This document shows positions 43,843 to 51,649 of a stretch of 64,000 nucleotides of DNA, in pieces (positions within the stretch are counted from its first letter, which is position 1; each line of letters opens with the position of its first letter). The notes below the pieces were generated by a model. The model did no database searches, was not told the DNA's origin, and worked only from the letters and a program-made list of their open reading frames with translations. The stretch comes from Glaciecola siphonariae (GTDB taxonomy: Bacteria > Pseudomonadota > Gammaproteobacteria > Enterobacterales > Alteromonadaceae): assembly GCF_042652645.1 (NCBI RefSeq), contig NZ_JBHSGU010000002.1, positions 744,001 through 808,000 of the forward strand, given 5' to 3'. The translations under genes and the position numbers were made by a program.

Positions 43843-44906
43843 GTATTGTTCTCTTGCTCAAATTGCAATAAGGCGGCTTTGAATTCTTTTGCAGTCAAGC
43901 GCTTAGAGCTTTGCGCTTGATGAATCAAAGAAACCATCCATTCGTTAGCAGGTGCAGTCATATCTAATTTTTTTGCCTGACTGACCACTTTCCCATTAAT
44001 AAAGTCTATTTCAGTTGTTCTTTGATTATGCAAATCCCACCACATAGAGGTTTTTGCCTGCGGATCAATCGCTAGCATCTTTTTCGCTACTAGCTTAAAC
44101 AACAGATTAGGCAGCTTTAATACGCTTGGTATCCATGTATTCGGCAAATTTGCAATTTTCGGTAGTTTTATTTTTTGTTTTTCAGTCACTTTGAGTAATT
44201 CGTTCATTAGCCGAGCAATAAAAAAACGATATTCACGTGTCTCTAGCATCGCCTTGACTGGAATATCGGCCAAGGCATTGACAGCGTTACCCAAATTAAG
44301 CTGGAGCTTGGCCCACTGCAAATCAGTCATGTGATAGCTTATATCAACAGGAAGCATCTCAGTGTTCATCTGCCTTGATAGCCATTTAATTGAATCATTC
44401 AGTGCAGGTGATACCTCTAAAATCATAGAACCCTCAGTACCGCGATGAAATACGCCTGGTTCATCATTAACAACGTTAAAAGGCACCATTGCCCGTATGA
44501 CGTGATTATGTGGAAATGCATTTTCGATGACGTGATGGGTGCCCACACCATTTTGACAACAAATAATAATCGTATTTTTAGTCACCAACTCCCGCATATC
44601 GGCCGCGGCACTCTCTAGTGCGGTGCATTTTACGCAAAGCCACAAAATATCGACGGCCTCTACTTTGGCGAGCTCATCGAGCAAAAAGCCCTGACCTTGC
44701 CCATCAAGCTCACAGCGATTACCGCTGTAGTCTGATAGTGTAAACCTTGCGCTTATCTGCGAGATAAAATGCTTTCGACCCACAAACGATACCCGTTGCT
44801 GCGCCCTGATCAATGCGCCACCTAAGTAACTTCCTATAAGCCCAGTCCCAAAAATCAAATGATGTGCATGATTATTGGCTTTGACCTGTGCTATCTTTGC
44901 GCTCAT
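43839..44906 (-). CDS. panE: 2-dehydropantoate 2-reductase (ketopantoate reductase) family
   Basis: KPR reduces ketopantoate with NADPH in pantothenate and CoA synthesis. From the ATG at 44906 the protein has 355 residues, longer than the 303 of E. coli PanE. The N-terminal Rossmann motif FGTGLIGSYLGGALIRAQ, the VKCTALESAAADM segment, the QNGVGTHHVIENAF segment and the LQWAKLQLNLGNAVNALADIPV active-site region (K residue) are present. PanE-like proteins include other 2-ketoacid reductases, so true substrate identity is not certain. The frame extends to a GTG at 44939, which I disfavour. It is coupled to the HDOD gene. Confidence 0.8.
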   Translation of the reverse strand: MSAKIAQVKANNHAHHLIFGTGLIGSYLGGALIRAQQRVSFVGRKHFISQISARFTLSDYSGNRCELDGQGQGFLLDELAKVEAVDILWLCVKCTALESAAADMRELVTKNTIIICCQNGVGTHHVIENAFPHNHVIRAMVPFNVVNDEPGVFHRGTEGSMILEVSPALNDSIKWLSRQMNTEMLPVDISYHMTDLQWAKLQLNLGNAVNALADIPVKAMLETREYRFFIARLMNELLKVTEKQKIKLPKIANLPNTWIPSVLKLPNLLFKLVAKKMLAIDPQAKTSMWWDLHNQRTTEIDFINGKVVSQAKKLDMTAPANEWMVSLIHQAQSSKRLTAKEFKAALLQFEQENNT

Positions 44907-44946
44907 AAATGGGGTCCAAATGCTATACGTAGATTTCACATAGATA

Positions 44947-44985
44947 TTTAACGTAGATGTTTAACGTAGATGTTTAACGTAGATG
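44947..44985. repeat. Three tandem 13-bp repeats
   Basis: The unit TTTAACGTAGATG occurs three times in a row (44947, 44960, 44973) with no mismatch. It lies in the divergent spacer between panE and the glycosyltransferase gene. A partial copy (ACGTAGATTTC) occurs upstream near 44927. It could be an operator array or slippage product; nothing more is visible. Confidence 0.9.
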
Positions 44986-45065
44986 CTAAACGTCATTAAT
45001 CAACGTCGATTGATAATGTCGTGATGTAAGAGCCACGCCTAAGTTCTAAGACACAAGCGAGCAAT

Positions 45066-46361
45066 ATGCAAGTTATTGAGCAAAATAATCGGTCTGTACT
45101 GTTCATCGGCTTTGTTTGGCCCGAACAAACTGCAACAGCAGCCAGCCAAAACATATTGAGCTATGTACGCGCGCTGAAACATGCTGGATTTACCGTTCAT
45201 TTTGCCTGTGCGGCACAACGGTCTTTATTATCGACCCCACTCGAGGCACACGATATCGTGGCCCATCAAATTGCACTAAACTGCGATAGCTTCGACACCT
45301 TCGTACAAGATTTAGCGCCTGATATTGTGGTATTCGACCGTTTTTTGACCGAAGAACAGTTTGGCTGGCGAGTCATTAAGAGCGCGCCGGAGGCATTACG
45401 AGTTCTCGATTTGGAAGATTTACACTTCTTACGGCAGGGCCGCCATATGCTTTACAAGGCAATGGGTTATCAGCCTCGTCAGGCTCATTATTTAAATACA
45501 AACGCGATTTTTGAGCCCGGACATGAGCAATATGCTTACAATGCGCTTACTACCCGTGAACTCGCCTGTGTTTATCGCTGTGACTTAAATATAAGCTTGT
45601 CTGAGCCCGAGCGAGATATTTTAATCAAGCACTTTCATGTGCCCAGCGAAAATATTGCGCATGTTCCCTACCTGCTAAATGAAGATATCGCTGCATCAGC
45701 CATGAAAAACCCCTCGACTTCGTCAATGCCGCGCACTGATTTTGTGAGCATTGGCAATTTTCGACATGCGCCAAATATAGATGCAGTCAATGTGTTATTA
45801 CAGCATATCTGGCCGAGCATATTTGCGCGCCTGCCTCGAGCAAAATGCCGGATATACGGTGCTTATCTTCCGCCCAAAATACAACAATTGCACCAGCCAA
45901 AGCGCGGCATTTATATCCACGGGCATATTCCTGATCATCTGCATATGCTGTCGAGTGCAAAAGTACTGCTGGCACCTATTCAATTTGGCGCAGGGGTTAA
46001 GGGTAAAATTGTGGACGCGCTTCGCTGCGCCTTGCCCAGCATCACTACATCCATAGGAGTTGAGGGAATTACCTACTCACAATGGCCAGGCGCTGTGGTA
46101 AACACGCGTGATGAATTTATTGAGGCCGCAATTAATACCTACAACTGCGAACAAGACTTTACCGCCCTAGCCCATGACATTCTGCACACTAACTTTATTG
46201 CTACGCAACCGCAGCAAAAGTTCGTCGAAGCCGTTGAGACTGCGCTAGACCATAAAGCTAAACGACGCATCGGTAATTTTATGCAGCAAATGCTGAGTCA
46301 TCACACAGTACAAACACATCAATACATGAGCCAGTGGATACAGGCCAAAAACGCCGACTAA
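45066..46361 (+). CDS. Glycosyltransferase, GT4-like family
   Basis: The 431-residue protein has a two-lobed GT-B layout. The C-lobe contains the GT4-like donor-binding run LLAPIQFGAGVKGKIVDALRCALPSITTSIGVEGI. The N-lobe starts RSVLFIGFVWPEQTATAAS, close to a nucleotide-sugar transferase acceptor lobe. The substrate is unknown. It is not flanked by capsule or LPS genes. It ends 4 bases beyond the start of the cysteine desulfurase's stop region (46358-46361 overlap, convergent). Confidence 0.75.
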   Translation: MQVIEQNNRSVLFIGFVWPEQTATAASQNILSYVRALKHAGFTVHFACAAQRSLLSTPLEAHDIVAHQIALNCDSFDTFVQDLAPDIVVFDRFLTEEQFGWRVIKSAPEALRVLDLEDLHFLRQGRHMLYKAMGYQPRQAHYLNTNAIFEPGHEQYAYNALTTRELACVYRCDLNISLSEPERDILIKHFHVPSENIAHVPYLLNEDIAASAMKNPSTSSMPRTDFVSIGNFRHAPNIDAVNVLLQHIWPSIFARLPRAKCRIYGAYLPPKIQQLHQPKRGIYIHGHIPDHLHMLSSAKVLLAPIQFGAGVKGKIVDALRCALPSITTSIGVEGITYSQWPGAVVNTRDEFIEAAINTYNCEQDFTALAHDILHTNFIATQPQQKFVEAVETALDHKAKRRIGNFMQQMLSHHTVQTHQYMSQWIQAKNAD

Positions 46362-48037
46362 GTCAGTTGCCCTAAGCGTTCAGCAACGCGTGTCATCCCG
46401 TCTTTTCTGCCGCTGCTAAAATAATCAGACAAGCCTATGTCGTCCAAAAATTTCAGGTAATCACTTGCCTTAGATGCGCGCCCTTGTTGTTTGTCGCTCG
46501 CATATTTGTGCAGCATCAAGGTCAACAATCCACGCACTACTTTGGAATCGCCGTATGCCAACACGGCATTTGTTTGCTGGTCTTTGGCTATCCATACACG
46601 CGCCTCACAGCCATGTACCTCGTTATTCTCATTGCGCTGGGGCTCTGAAAGCAACGGCAGTTGTTGACTTATTAGCAAAAGCTGACGATGTTTTTGTGGC
46701 CATCCTGATGCGCTTTTAATAGCAGTAGCCACAGAGTCTGCGTGGACTGTTTTAAGGTCACTCCTTGCGTCAATATACTGTTTATCTTCAATGCTATCTT
46801 CTGCGCTATCTGCCAGCGCCTCCTTAAGCGCGCTAACGAAAGTATCAACATCTTCGCGGTTGTTATAACAGCCTAACGACACGCGCAAACATGCTGAGAT
46901 GCCCATGGATGACAAAAGCGGCATCGCGCAGTGCTGACCAAACCGAAGTGCAATGCCTTTTTGATAAAGCTTAAGGGCAAGGCTATGATTGTCTGCGTTT
47001 GGCGCATAAAAGCTCACAATACCAATGCTTGCAGACTCATTTCCAAGCATTGTAATCTCATGAATTGCCTGCATTTTATGACATAAATGCCGATATAGGG
47101 CTGCTTCCTGACGCTCGATGTCATGCAAATGTTGCGCTAAAAAATCACATGCTTGGGCTAGGCCTAGAGCGCCCATAATATTCGGTGTACCTGCTTCAAA
47201 CTTTAAAGGTGGGGCAACAGCAGTGTAAGCCTCAAAGCTAACCGCTTGCACCATTTCTCCGCCCAGCTTACTAGGACGCAGCTTCTCAAGCATCACGGCT
47301 CGCCCCCAACAAACGCCAATACCCGTAGGACCATACATTTTGTGCCCACTGAACACGTAAAAATCACAATGCAGTGCAGCAACATCGGTCTTTATGTGGG
47401 CAACCGCCTGTGTACCGTCTATGACGCTGATTGCATTGTGCTCTTGCGCCTTTTTGCAAAGGCTTGCAACAGGATAAATATTACCCAACACATTAGATAC
47501 ATGCGCACATGCCAAAATGGCAACATCGTCGTTTATTTCATTAAGCCAATGAGCGTGCGTTTGCTCGTTAAACACACCGTTTTCGGCCAGTGGAAGCACC
47601 TTTATGTTAAGCGAAAAGGCCTCAGCAAGGGCTTGCCAAGGTAGGATGTTAGCGTGGTGCTCACTCTGGACAATAAGAATTGTGGAGCCATTAAGCATCG
47701 ACTGGCTTAACCCCTTAGCAATCATATTGATGCTTTCGGTGGCACCACTGGTAAACACAATATCGTCACTATTAGCATTGATAAAACGAGCGAGGCTCTT
47801 TCTTGCCTCTTCATAACGCGCGGTAGCGGCGCTGGCGATCGTATATGCACTTCTGTGAACGCTAGCATATTGATGACGAGCAAAGGCATCAGTGTAATCT
47901 AAAGCCGCACTTAATTTTTGCGTGCTCGCCGCACTATCAAGGTAAGTGCACAAGTGCTGATTGTTGTTATCAAAAAAATCGAAACAACTTCTCAAGGACG
48001 GCGCGTTTTGTTTATCGGTCATGCTTTTGTCGGCCAT
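46358..48037 (-). CDS. Cysteine desulfurase fused to a SufE-like sulfur-acceptor domain (CsdA-CsdE type)
   Basis: The first ~410 residues are a class-V aminotransferase desulfurase: YLDSAASTQ at the N-terminus, PLP lysine K233 in SGHKMYGPTGIGV, and active-site cysteine C370 in RFGQHCAMPLLSSMGI, closest to the CsdA/SufS type. A linker (~410-445) leads into a SufE-like domain (~445-559) with GWPQKHRQLLLISQQLPLL and the sulfur-accepting cysteine C477 in HGCEARVWIA, ending in a SufE-type C-terminal helix region (DYFSSGRKDGMTRVAERL). Desulfurase and SufE are normally separate proteins, so the fusion would pass persulfide intramolecularly. No isc or suf genes are nearby. Confidence 0.9.
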   Translation of the reverse strand: MADKSMTDKQNAPSLRSCFDFFDNNNQHLCTYLDSAASTQKLSAALDYTDAFARHQYASVHRSAYTIASAATARYEEARKSLARFINANSDDIVFTSGATESINMIAKGLSQSMLNGSTILIVQSEHHANILPWQALAEAFSLNIKVLPLAENGVFNEQTHAHWLNEINDDVAILACAHVSNVLGNIYPVASLCKKAQEHNAISVIDGTQAVAHIKTDVAALHCDFYVFSGHKMYGPTGIGVCWGRAVMLEKLRPSKLGGEMVQAVSFEAYTAVAPPLKFEAGTPNIMGALGLAQACDFLAQHLHDIERQEAALYRHLCHKMQAIHEITMLGNESASIGIVSFYAPNADNHSLALKLYQKGIALRFGQHCAMPLLSSMGISACLRVSLGCYNNREDVDTFVSALKEALADSAEDSIEDKQYIDARSDLKTVHADSVATAIKSASGWPQKHRQLLLISQQLPLLSEPQRNENNEVHGCEARVWIAKDQQTNAVLAYGDSKVVRGLLTLMLHKYASDKQQGRASKASDYLKFLDDIGLSDYFSSGRKDGMTRVAERLGQLT

Positions 48038-48222
48038 GCTTTTTGTTGGTCAAGGCGTTACCTTTAAAATATCGCGCAAGTGTACTCGATTTCCATATAC
48101 ACCAGCAAACTATGAAGGTGTAAAGCTTATTAAAGGCGCGAAATAAATTAAAACTATGTTTGTTAAAAGTCATTTTGTTACACTTCTGGCTTGTTTGAAA
48201 ATCAAACCACATTGAGGTGCAC

Positions 48223-48867
48223 TTGACCGGCATACAAATAGGCAGTCTGCTGTTATTTTTGGGGGTTTTGGGTTTTATTTGCTCGAGAACCGATTTTACA
48301 CAGCTGGCAAAAGATAAAGCATTTCAGCACCGTTTTTTCGGTGCTATTACCTGCGTATTTGTATTATGGCTGTTTAGAGTCAGTATTTACGACGGTTTAG
48401 TCATGCACTTTCTATGGCTTACCACGCTAACGTTAGTGCTAGGACTACGCTGGGCTATTTTAGGCGCTACCGTCGTACTCATCGGCAGCACCATTATTGG
48501 GCAAGAAAGCGCTAGCATGTTTGGCGTAAATGCGCTTCTTGGAGTCGTACTGCCCATCGGATTTACCTACCTTGTGTATATGTTGACCTTTCACAAAATA
48601 TCTCGGAATTTGTTCATCTATATATTTTTATGTGCGTTTTTTCCTGGTGCCATTACGATGGTGCTAAAAATGCTCGCCATGAGCGGGTATTTTTACATTG
48701 AAGGCATGTATCCGTGGGACGTCATTGAATATAACTACACGCAAATGACCATTCTGATGATGTTTCCCGAAGCCTTCTTCAACGGCATGACAATCACTTG
48801 TTTAATCGTGTATAAGCCCGATTTGGTGTATACCTTTGAGGATAAGTTTTATATTGACGGAAAGTGA
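48223..48867 (+). CDS. CbiM-like/energy-coupling-factor-type integral membrane protein (uncertain)
   Basis: The 214-residue protein is mostly hydrophobic, with about five to six helices, and has GTEMPLE-free sequence such as IGSLLLFLGVLGFI, LWLTTLTLVLGLRWAILGA, and VLPIGFTYLVYML. Its size and layout recall the CbiM/ECF-permease-like proteins annotated in marine gammaproteobacteria, but no cobalt/nickel motif is clear, so function is unassigned. The GTG at 48217 sits on the GAGG ribosome site, so the TTG at 48223 is the likelier start. It is divergent from the cysteine desulfurase and convergent with the phosphoribosyltransferase. Confidence 0.55.
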   Translation: MTGIQIGSLLLFLGVLGFICSRTDFTQLAKDKAFQHRFFGAITCVFVLWLFRVSIYDGLVMHFLWLTTLTLVLGLRWAILGATVVLIGSTIIGQESASMFGVNALLGVVLPIGFTYLVYMLTFHKISRNLFIYIFLCAFFPGAITMVLKMLAMSGYFYIEGMYPWDVIEYNYTQMTILMMFPEAFFNGMTITCLIVYKPDLVYTFEDKFYIDGK

Positions 48868-48969
48868 TGACGTGAGGAGATAATGAGCTAATGACGTGAA
48901 AAACATCGCTAGTTGACATGTTAGAAAGCCGTACTAACGTGCCGCGATGCCTCAGCATCTCCGGTGCAT

Positions 48970-49024
48970 TAGTATGTATAACCCCAGCTTTAGATAAGAA
49001 ACAATGCTGAGGTTATGTATGTAA
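48970..49024. terminator. Imperfect stem between convergent genes
   Basis: A 19-base left arm (48970-48988) pairs imperfectly (about 15 matches) with 49006-49024 across a 17-base loop. It lies in the 198-bp spacer between two convergent genes and may act as a transcript end. There is no T-run. Confidence 0.35.
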
Positions 49025-49065
49025 TATGGGGCTCTTTGTGCAATAAACTCTACATGTAAAGCTAT

Positions 49066-49635
49066 TTACTGTTTATCATCCAACAAGATATCAAAAATAT
49101 CTGAAAGCTCGCCTTTACCCTCTCGTATTTCGTCGTCACTTAAGCCAGAAAGCTCGTGCGGAAATACTAGCCAGTCTGCGCTCTCATGCACAAAATAATC
49201 GGGGACAAGCTCCGTTTTATTGTTGCTAGGCTTAAACCAAGGGGTTGCAATGCGGATATCTTGAGGAGCATTTAGACGCATGAGCGCATGAACCTGATTG
49301 ATGAGCGCTTCAACACTTCGCCCAGAATCAAATACGTCATCAACAATTAGGAGTTTATCGTTTGCGTTGGCATTCTCGATAAGATAGTGCAAGCCATGCA
49401 CCTTAATCTCTTTCGATTGTTGATTAATACCGTAATACGACGAGGTACGAACTGCTATATGATCGGTTGGCGCATTTTTAAACTCAAAAAATTCCTGCAC
49501 CGCAATGCCAATAGGGGCTCCGCCGCGCCAGATACCCACTATAAAGTCGGGACGAAATCCGTCCTTAAAGGCCATAGCTGCCACTCTAAACGAGTCTCTG
49601 AGAAGTTCTGCGCTGCTGATATATACTTTATTCAC
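49066..49635 (-). CDS. Phosphoribosyltransferase (hypoxanthine/xanthine type)
   Basis: The 189-residue type-I PRTase has the PRPP-binding motif LLIVDDVFDSGRSVEALI (DDVFDSG) near residues 94-111. It also has FIVGIWRGGAPIGIAVQEF, the early hood/flexible-loop region, and ends in an acidic tail. It is likely a purine-salvage enzyme (Hpt/Gpt-like), but the base specificity cannot be read from sequence. It lies 51 bases after lolC on the same strand, so they may be co-transcribed. Confidence 0.78.
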   Translation of the reverse strand: MNKVYISSAELLRDSFRVAAMAFKDGFRPDFIVGIWRGGAPIGIAVQEFFEFKNAPTDHIAVRTSSYYGINQQSKEIKVHGLHYLIENANANDKLLIVDDVFDSGRSVEALINQVHALMRLNAPQDIRIATPWFKPSNNKTELVPDYFVHESADWLVFPHELSGLSDDEIREGKGELSDIFDILLDDKQ

Positions 49636-49686
49636 TGCTGTATGTGTACCTGTAATTGAGGACTGATTCTTTGGTAATTGTAGCGT

Positions 49687-50913
49687 TTATTCACTGCGCA
49701 GGCTATTCGCCGGACGAATAGATGCTGCTTTGAACGCTGGATAAAGCGATACAATGGCGCATAGGACCATGCTTGCACATGCAATAAATGCGATTTGTAT
49801 CCACTGTATATCGATGGGTAGACCTTGACCATTTTCACCAAAGGCGAGGCCTGTATCGAAAAAGCTCAACACATTATTAAGTTGCCAGGCACATAGTAAA
49901 CCGAGCGCCACGCCGCCGAGCGCGCCCTTTAATCCATTGATAACGCCGTTATATAAGAATATCTTCATTATATCGCTGCGCAATAGACCTTGCGTTTGCA
50001 AAATCGCGATATCAGAGCGTTTTTCCGCCACCACCATCACCAAAGCGGATATTACATTAAACGCAGCCACCGCAATCACCAACATTAACATCAATATCAT
50101 CATATTTTTTTCCATTTTGACCGCGTCAAAAAGTGCGCCTTGACGCTCTCGCCATGTTCTAAAACTAAGGCCTTTTTCTTTTAACATCGCAGCCGTATCG
50201 GCATAAGCAAAAGCGTCGTTTAAATACAAGCGGGTATTGGCAATGTCGGCACTTTTTTGTCGAAGCAAACGCGCAGCATCGTCGATATGCATCAAAATGA
50301 CTTTATTATCCATGTCTGAATTTACGTTAAACAAACCAGCTACCGTCACCATACGCTGCGACGGCACTCTGCCAAGAGGAGTATAAATACTCGCCTCTGT
50401 AGATATTACGCGTAACCTCTGGCCAACCCTCACATTGAGCTGAGAGGCTAAAATCTGGCTGATAATTACGTTGAAGGTGCCGGGGCGCAAGTCTTGATAA
50501 TCGCCTCTCACCATGCGCTCAGCAATAATCGAATAAGGCGCGCTAGCTTGCGCATCTACCCCTTGTAGAATTAATCCCTTGAGTTGACTGCGCGATTGCA
50601 CAATCACCTCTCTCTCAAGATACGGCACTGTAGATAAAACACCTCTTAATTTACCAGCCGTGTTGTTATGCTCACTCGATTGCAATGCGTCGTCGAAGGC
50701 TAACGGGCTTTGCGCCACTACAATATGAGGAAGGATGCCTAAAATACGATTTTTCAATTGGGCCTCAAGACCATTCATCACAGAAAGCACAATAATAAGC
50801 GCAGCGATGCCTAGTGTGATCCCAACCACTGAAAAACGATTAATAAAGGCGACAAAACTTCTGTTTGCCCCTGAGCGAGAATAGCGCCAAGCAATAAAGT
50901 GAGAAACCGACAT
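49687..50913 (-). CDS. lolC: Lipoprotein-releasing ABC transporter, permease subunit LolC
   Basis: This is the partner of LolE in the LolCDE lipoprotein-release machine. The 408-residue chain has the same fold as LolE, with IIVLSVMNGLEAQLKNRILGI after helix 1 and three C-terminal helices. LolC-type features are VRVGQRLRVISTEASIYTP, LGRVPSQRMVTVAGLF, and GALFDAVKMEKNMM before helix 2. The specific LolC assignment against the 10 kb gene is by these segments. The E. coli lolCDE operon lies beside mfd; here only lolC does, and lolDE is 38 kb away. Confidence 0.9.
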   Translation of the reverse strand: MSVSHFIAWRYSRSGANRSFVAFINRFSVVGITLGIAALIIVLSVMNGLEAQLKNRILGILPHIVVAQSPLAFDDALQSSEHNNTAGKLRGVLSTVPYLEREVIVQSRSQLKGLILQGVDAQASAPYSIIAERMVRGDYQDLRPGTFNVIISQILASQLNVRVGQRLRVISTEASIYTPLGRVPSQRMVTVAGLFNVNSDMDNKVILMHIDDAARLLRQKSADIANTRLYLNDAFAYADTAAMLKEKGLSFRTWRERQGALFDAVKMEKNMMILMLMLVIAVAAFNVISALVMVVAEKRSDIAILQTQGLLRSDIMKIFLYNGVINGLKGALGGVALGLLCAWQLNNVLSFFDTGLAFGENGQGLPIDIQWIQIAFIACASMVLCAIVSLYPAFKAASIRPANSLRSE

Positions 50914-50966
50914 AAATAATGATAAAATCCTGTAATTGCGCTAAGTTTACTACCAATTAACGCGCC

Positions 50967-51611
50967 ATGTGTGACAAAATTGGCTTCGCAGTTTGTTACA
51001 ACAATAATAAGACTGAGACTACTTTGAATAATCTAATTGAAAAGCTAGAACAATTTAACGCGTTTTTCTTAATTGCTCATCCTATAAAGGTTAATTTAAA
51101 GCCAGCAAGCGCCGCGGATGCAGAGCAGTCGATGGCTGAATTTGAACAATCTATGCCTTATGCGTTTCGCATCTCTTCACATATGTCAGACATAGAATCT
51201 AAAGCTCTTCGTCCGTTTCGTAGCATGGGTGAAAAGTTTGACGAACTGGTGGAGTATCTTCAGTTACAAGCTCAAAAAATGGACTTAATGATGTCGTATA
51301 TCTTGCAGCAGCAAGACGAAGAAGCCTATCGGCACACAGCCGTTAAGTTTGGCGGCGGCGGCGTTGTGGTTCAGCAGTCCCATGCGGTCGAAATCGGCGA
51401 ATATGCCATTATTAAACTCTTTTTAGAAAATGAAGCGGCTGCCATTTATTGTATCGCTCAAGCGATTGTGTGCGAGCAAACGCAAGATAATGAGGCGCTT
51501 TTTGAGGTGAGCTATGCCTACGTGCGCATTCGCGAAGAAGACCAAGAACTGCTGGTACGCGCCAGCCTGCACCTACAAACGGCTCAGTTGAGAAAAAACC
51601 AGAACACATAA
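50967..51611 (+). CDS. PilZ-domain-containing protein upstream of mfd
   Basis: The 214-residue protein resembles a family I recall beside mfd in marine gammaproteobacteria, with a degenerate N-terminal domain (FFLIAHPIKVNLKPAS...) and a C-terminal PilZ-like part containing VKFGGGGVVVQQSHAVEIGEYAIIKLFL and YAYVRIREEDQELLVRASLHLQ. Canonical RxxxR and D/NxSxxG motifs are not obvious, so c-di-GMP binding is unproven. The ATG at 50967 has no clear ribosome site; a TTG near 51024 (LNNLIEKLEQF) is the alternative. mfd starts 39 bases downstream. Confidence 0.7.
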   Translation: MCDKIGFAVCYNNNKTETTLNNLIEKLEQFNAFFLIAHPIKVNLKPASAADAEQSMAEFEQSMPYAFRISSHMSDIESKALRPFRSMGEKFDELVEYLQLQAQKMDLMMSYILQQQDEEAYRHTAVKFGGGGVVVQQSHAVEIGEYAIIKLFLENEAAAIYCIAQAIVCEQTQDNEALFEVSYAYVRIREEDQELLVRASLHLQTAQLRKNQNT

Positions 51612-51649
51612 GCCATCCCTTATAAAATTATCTGAGAACTAAACAATAC

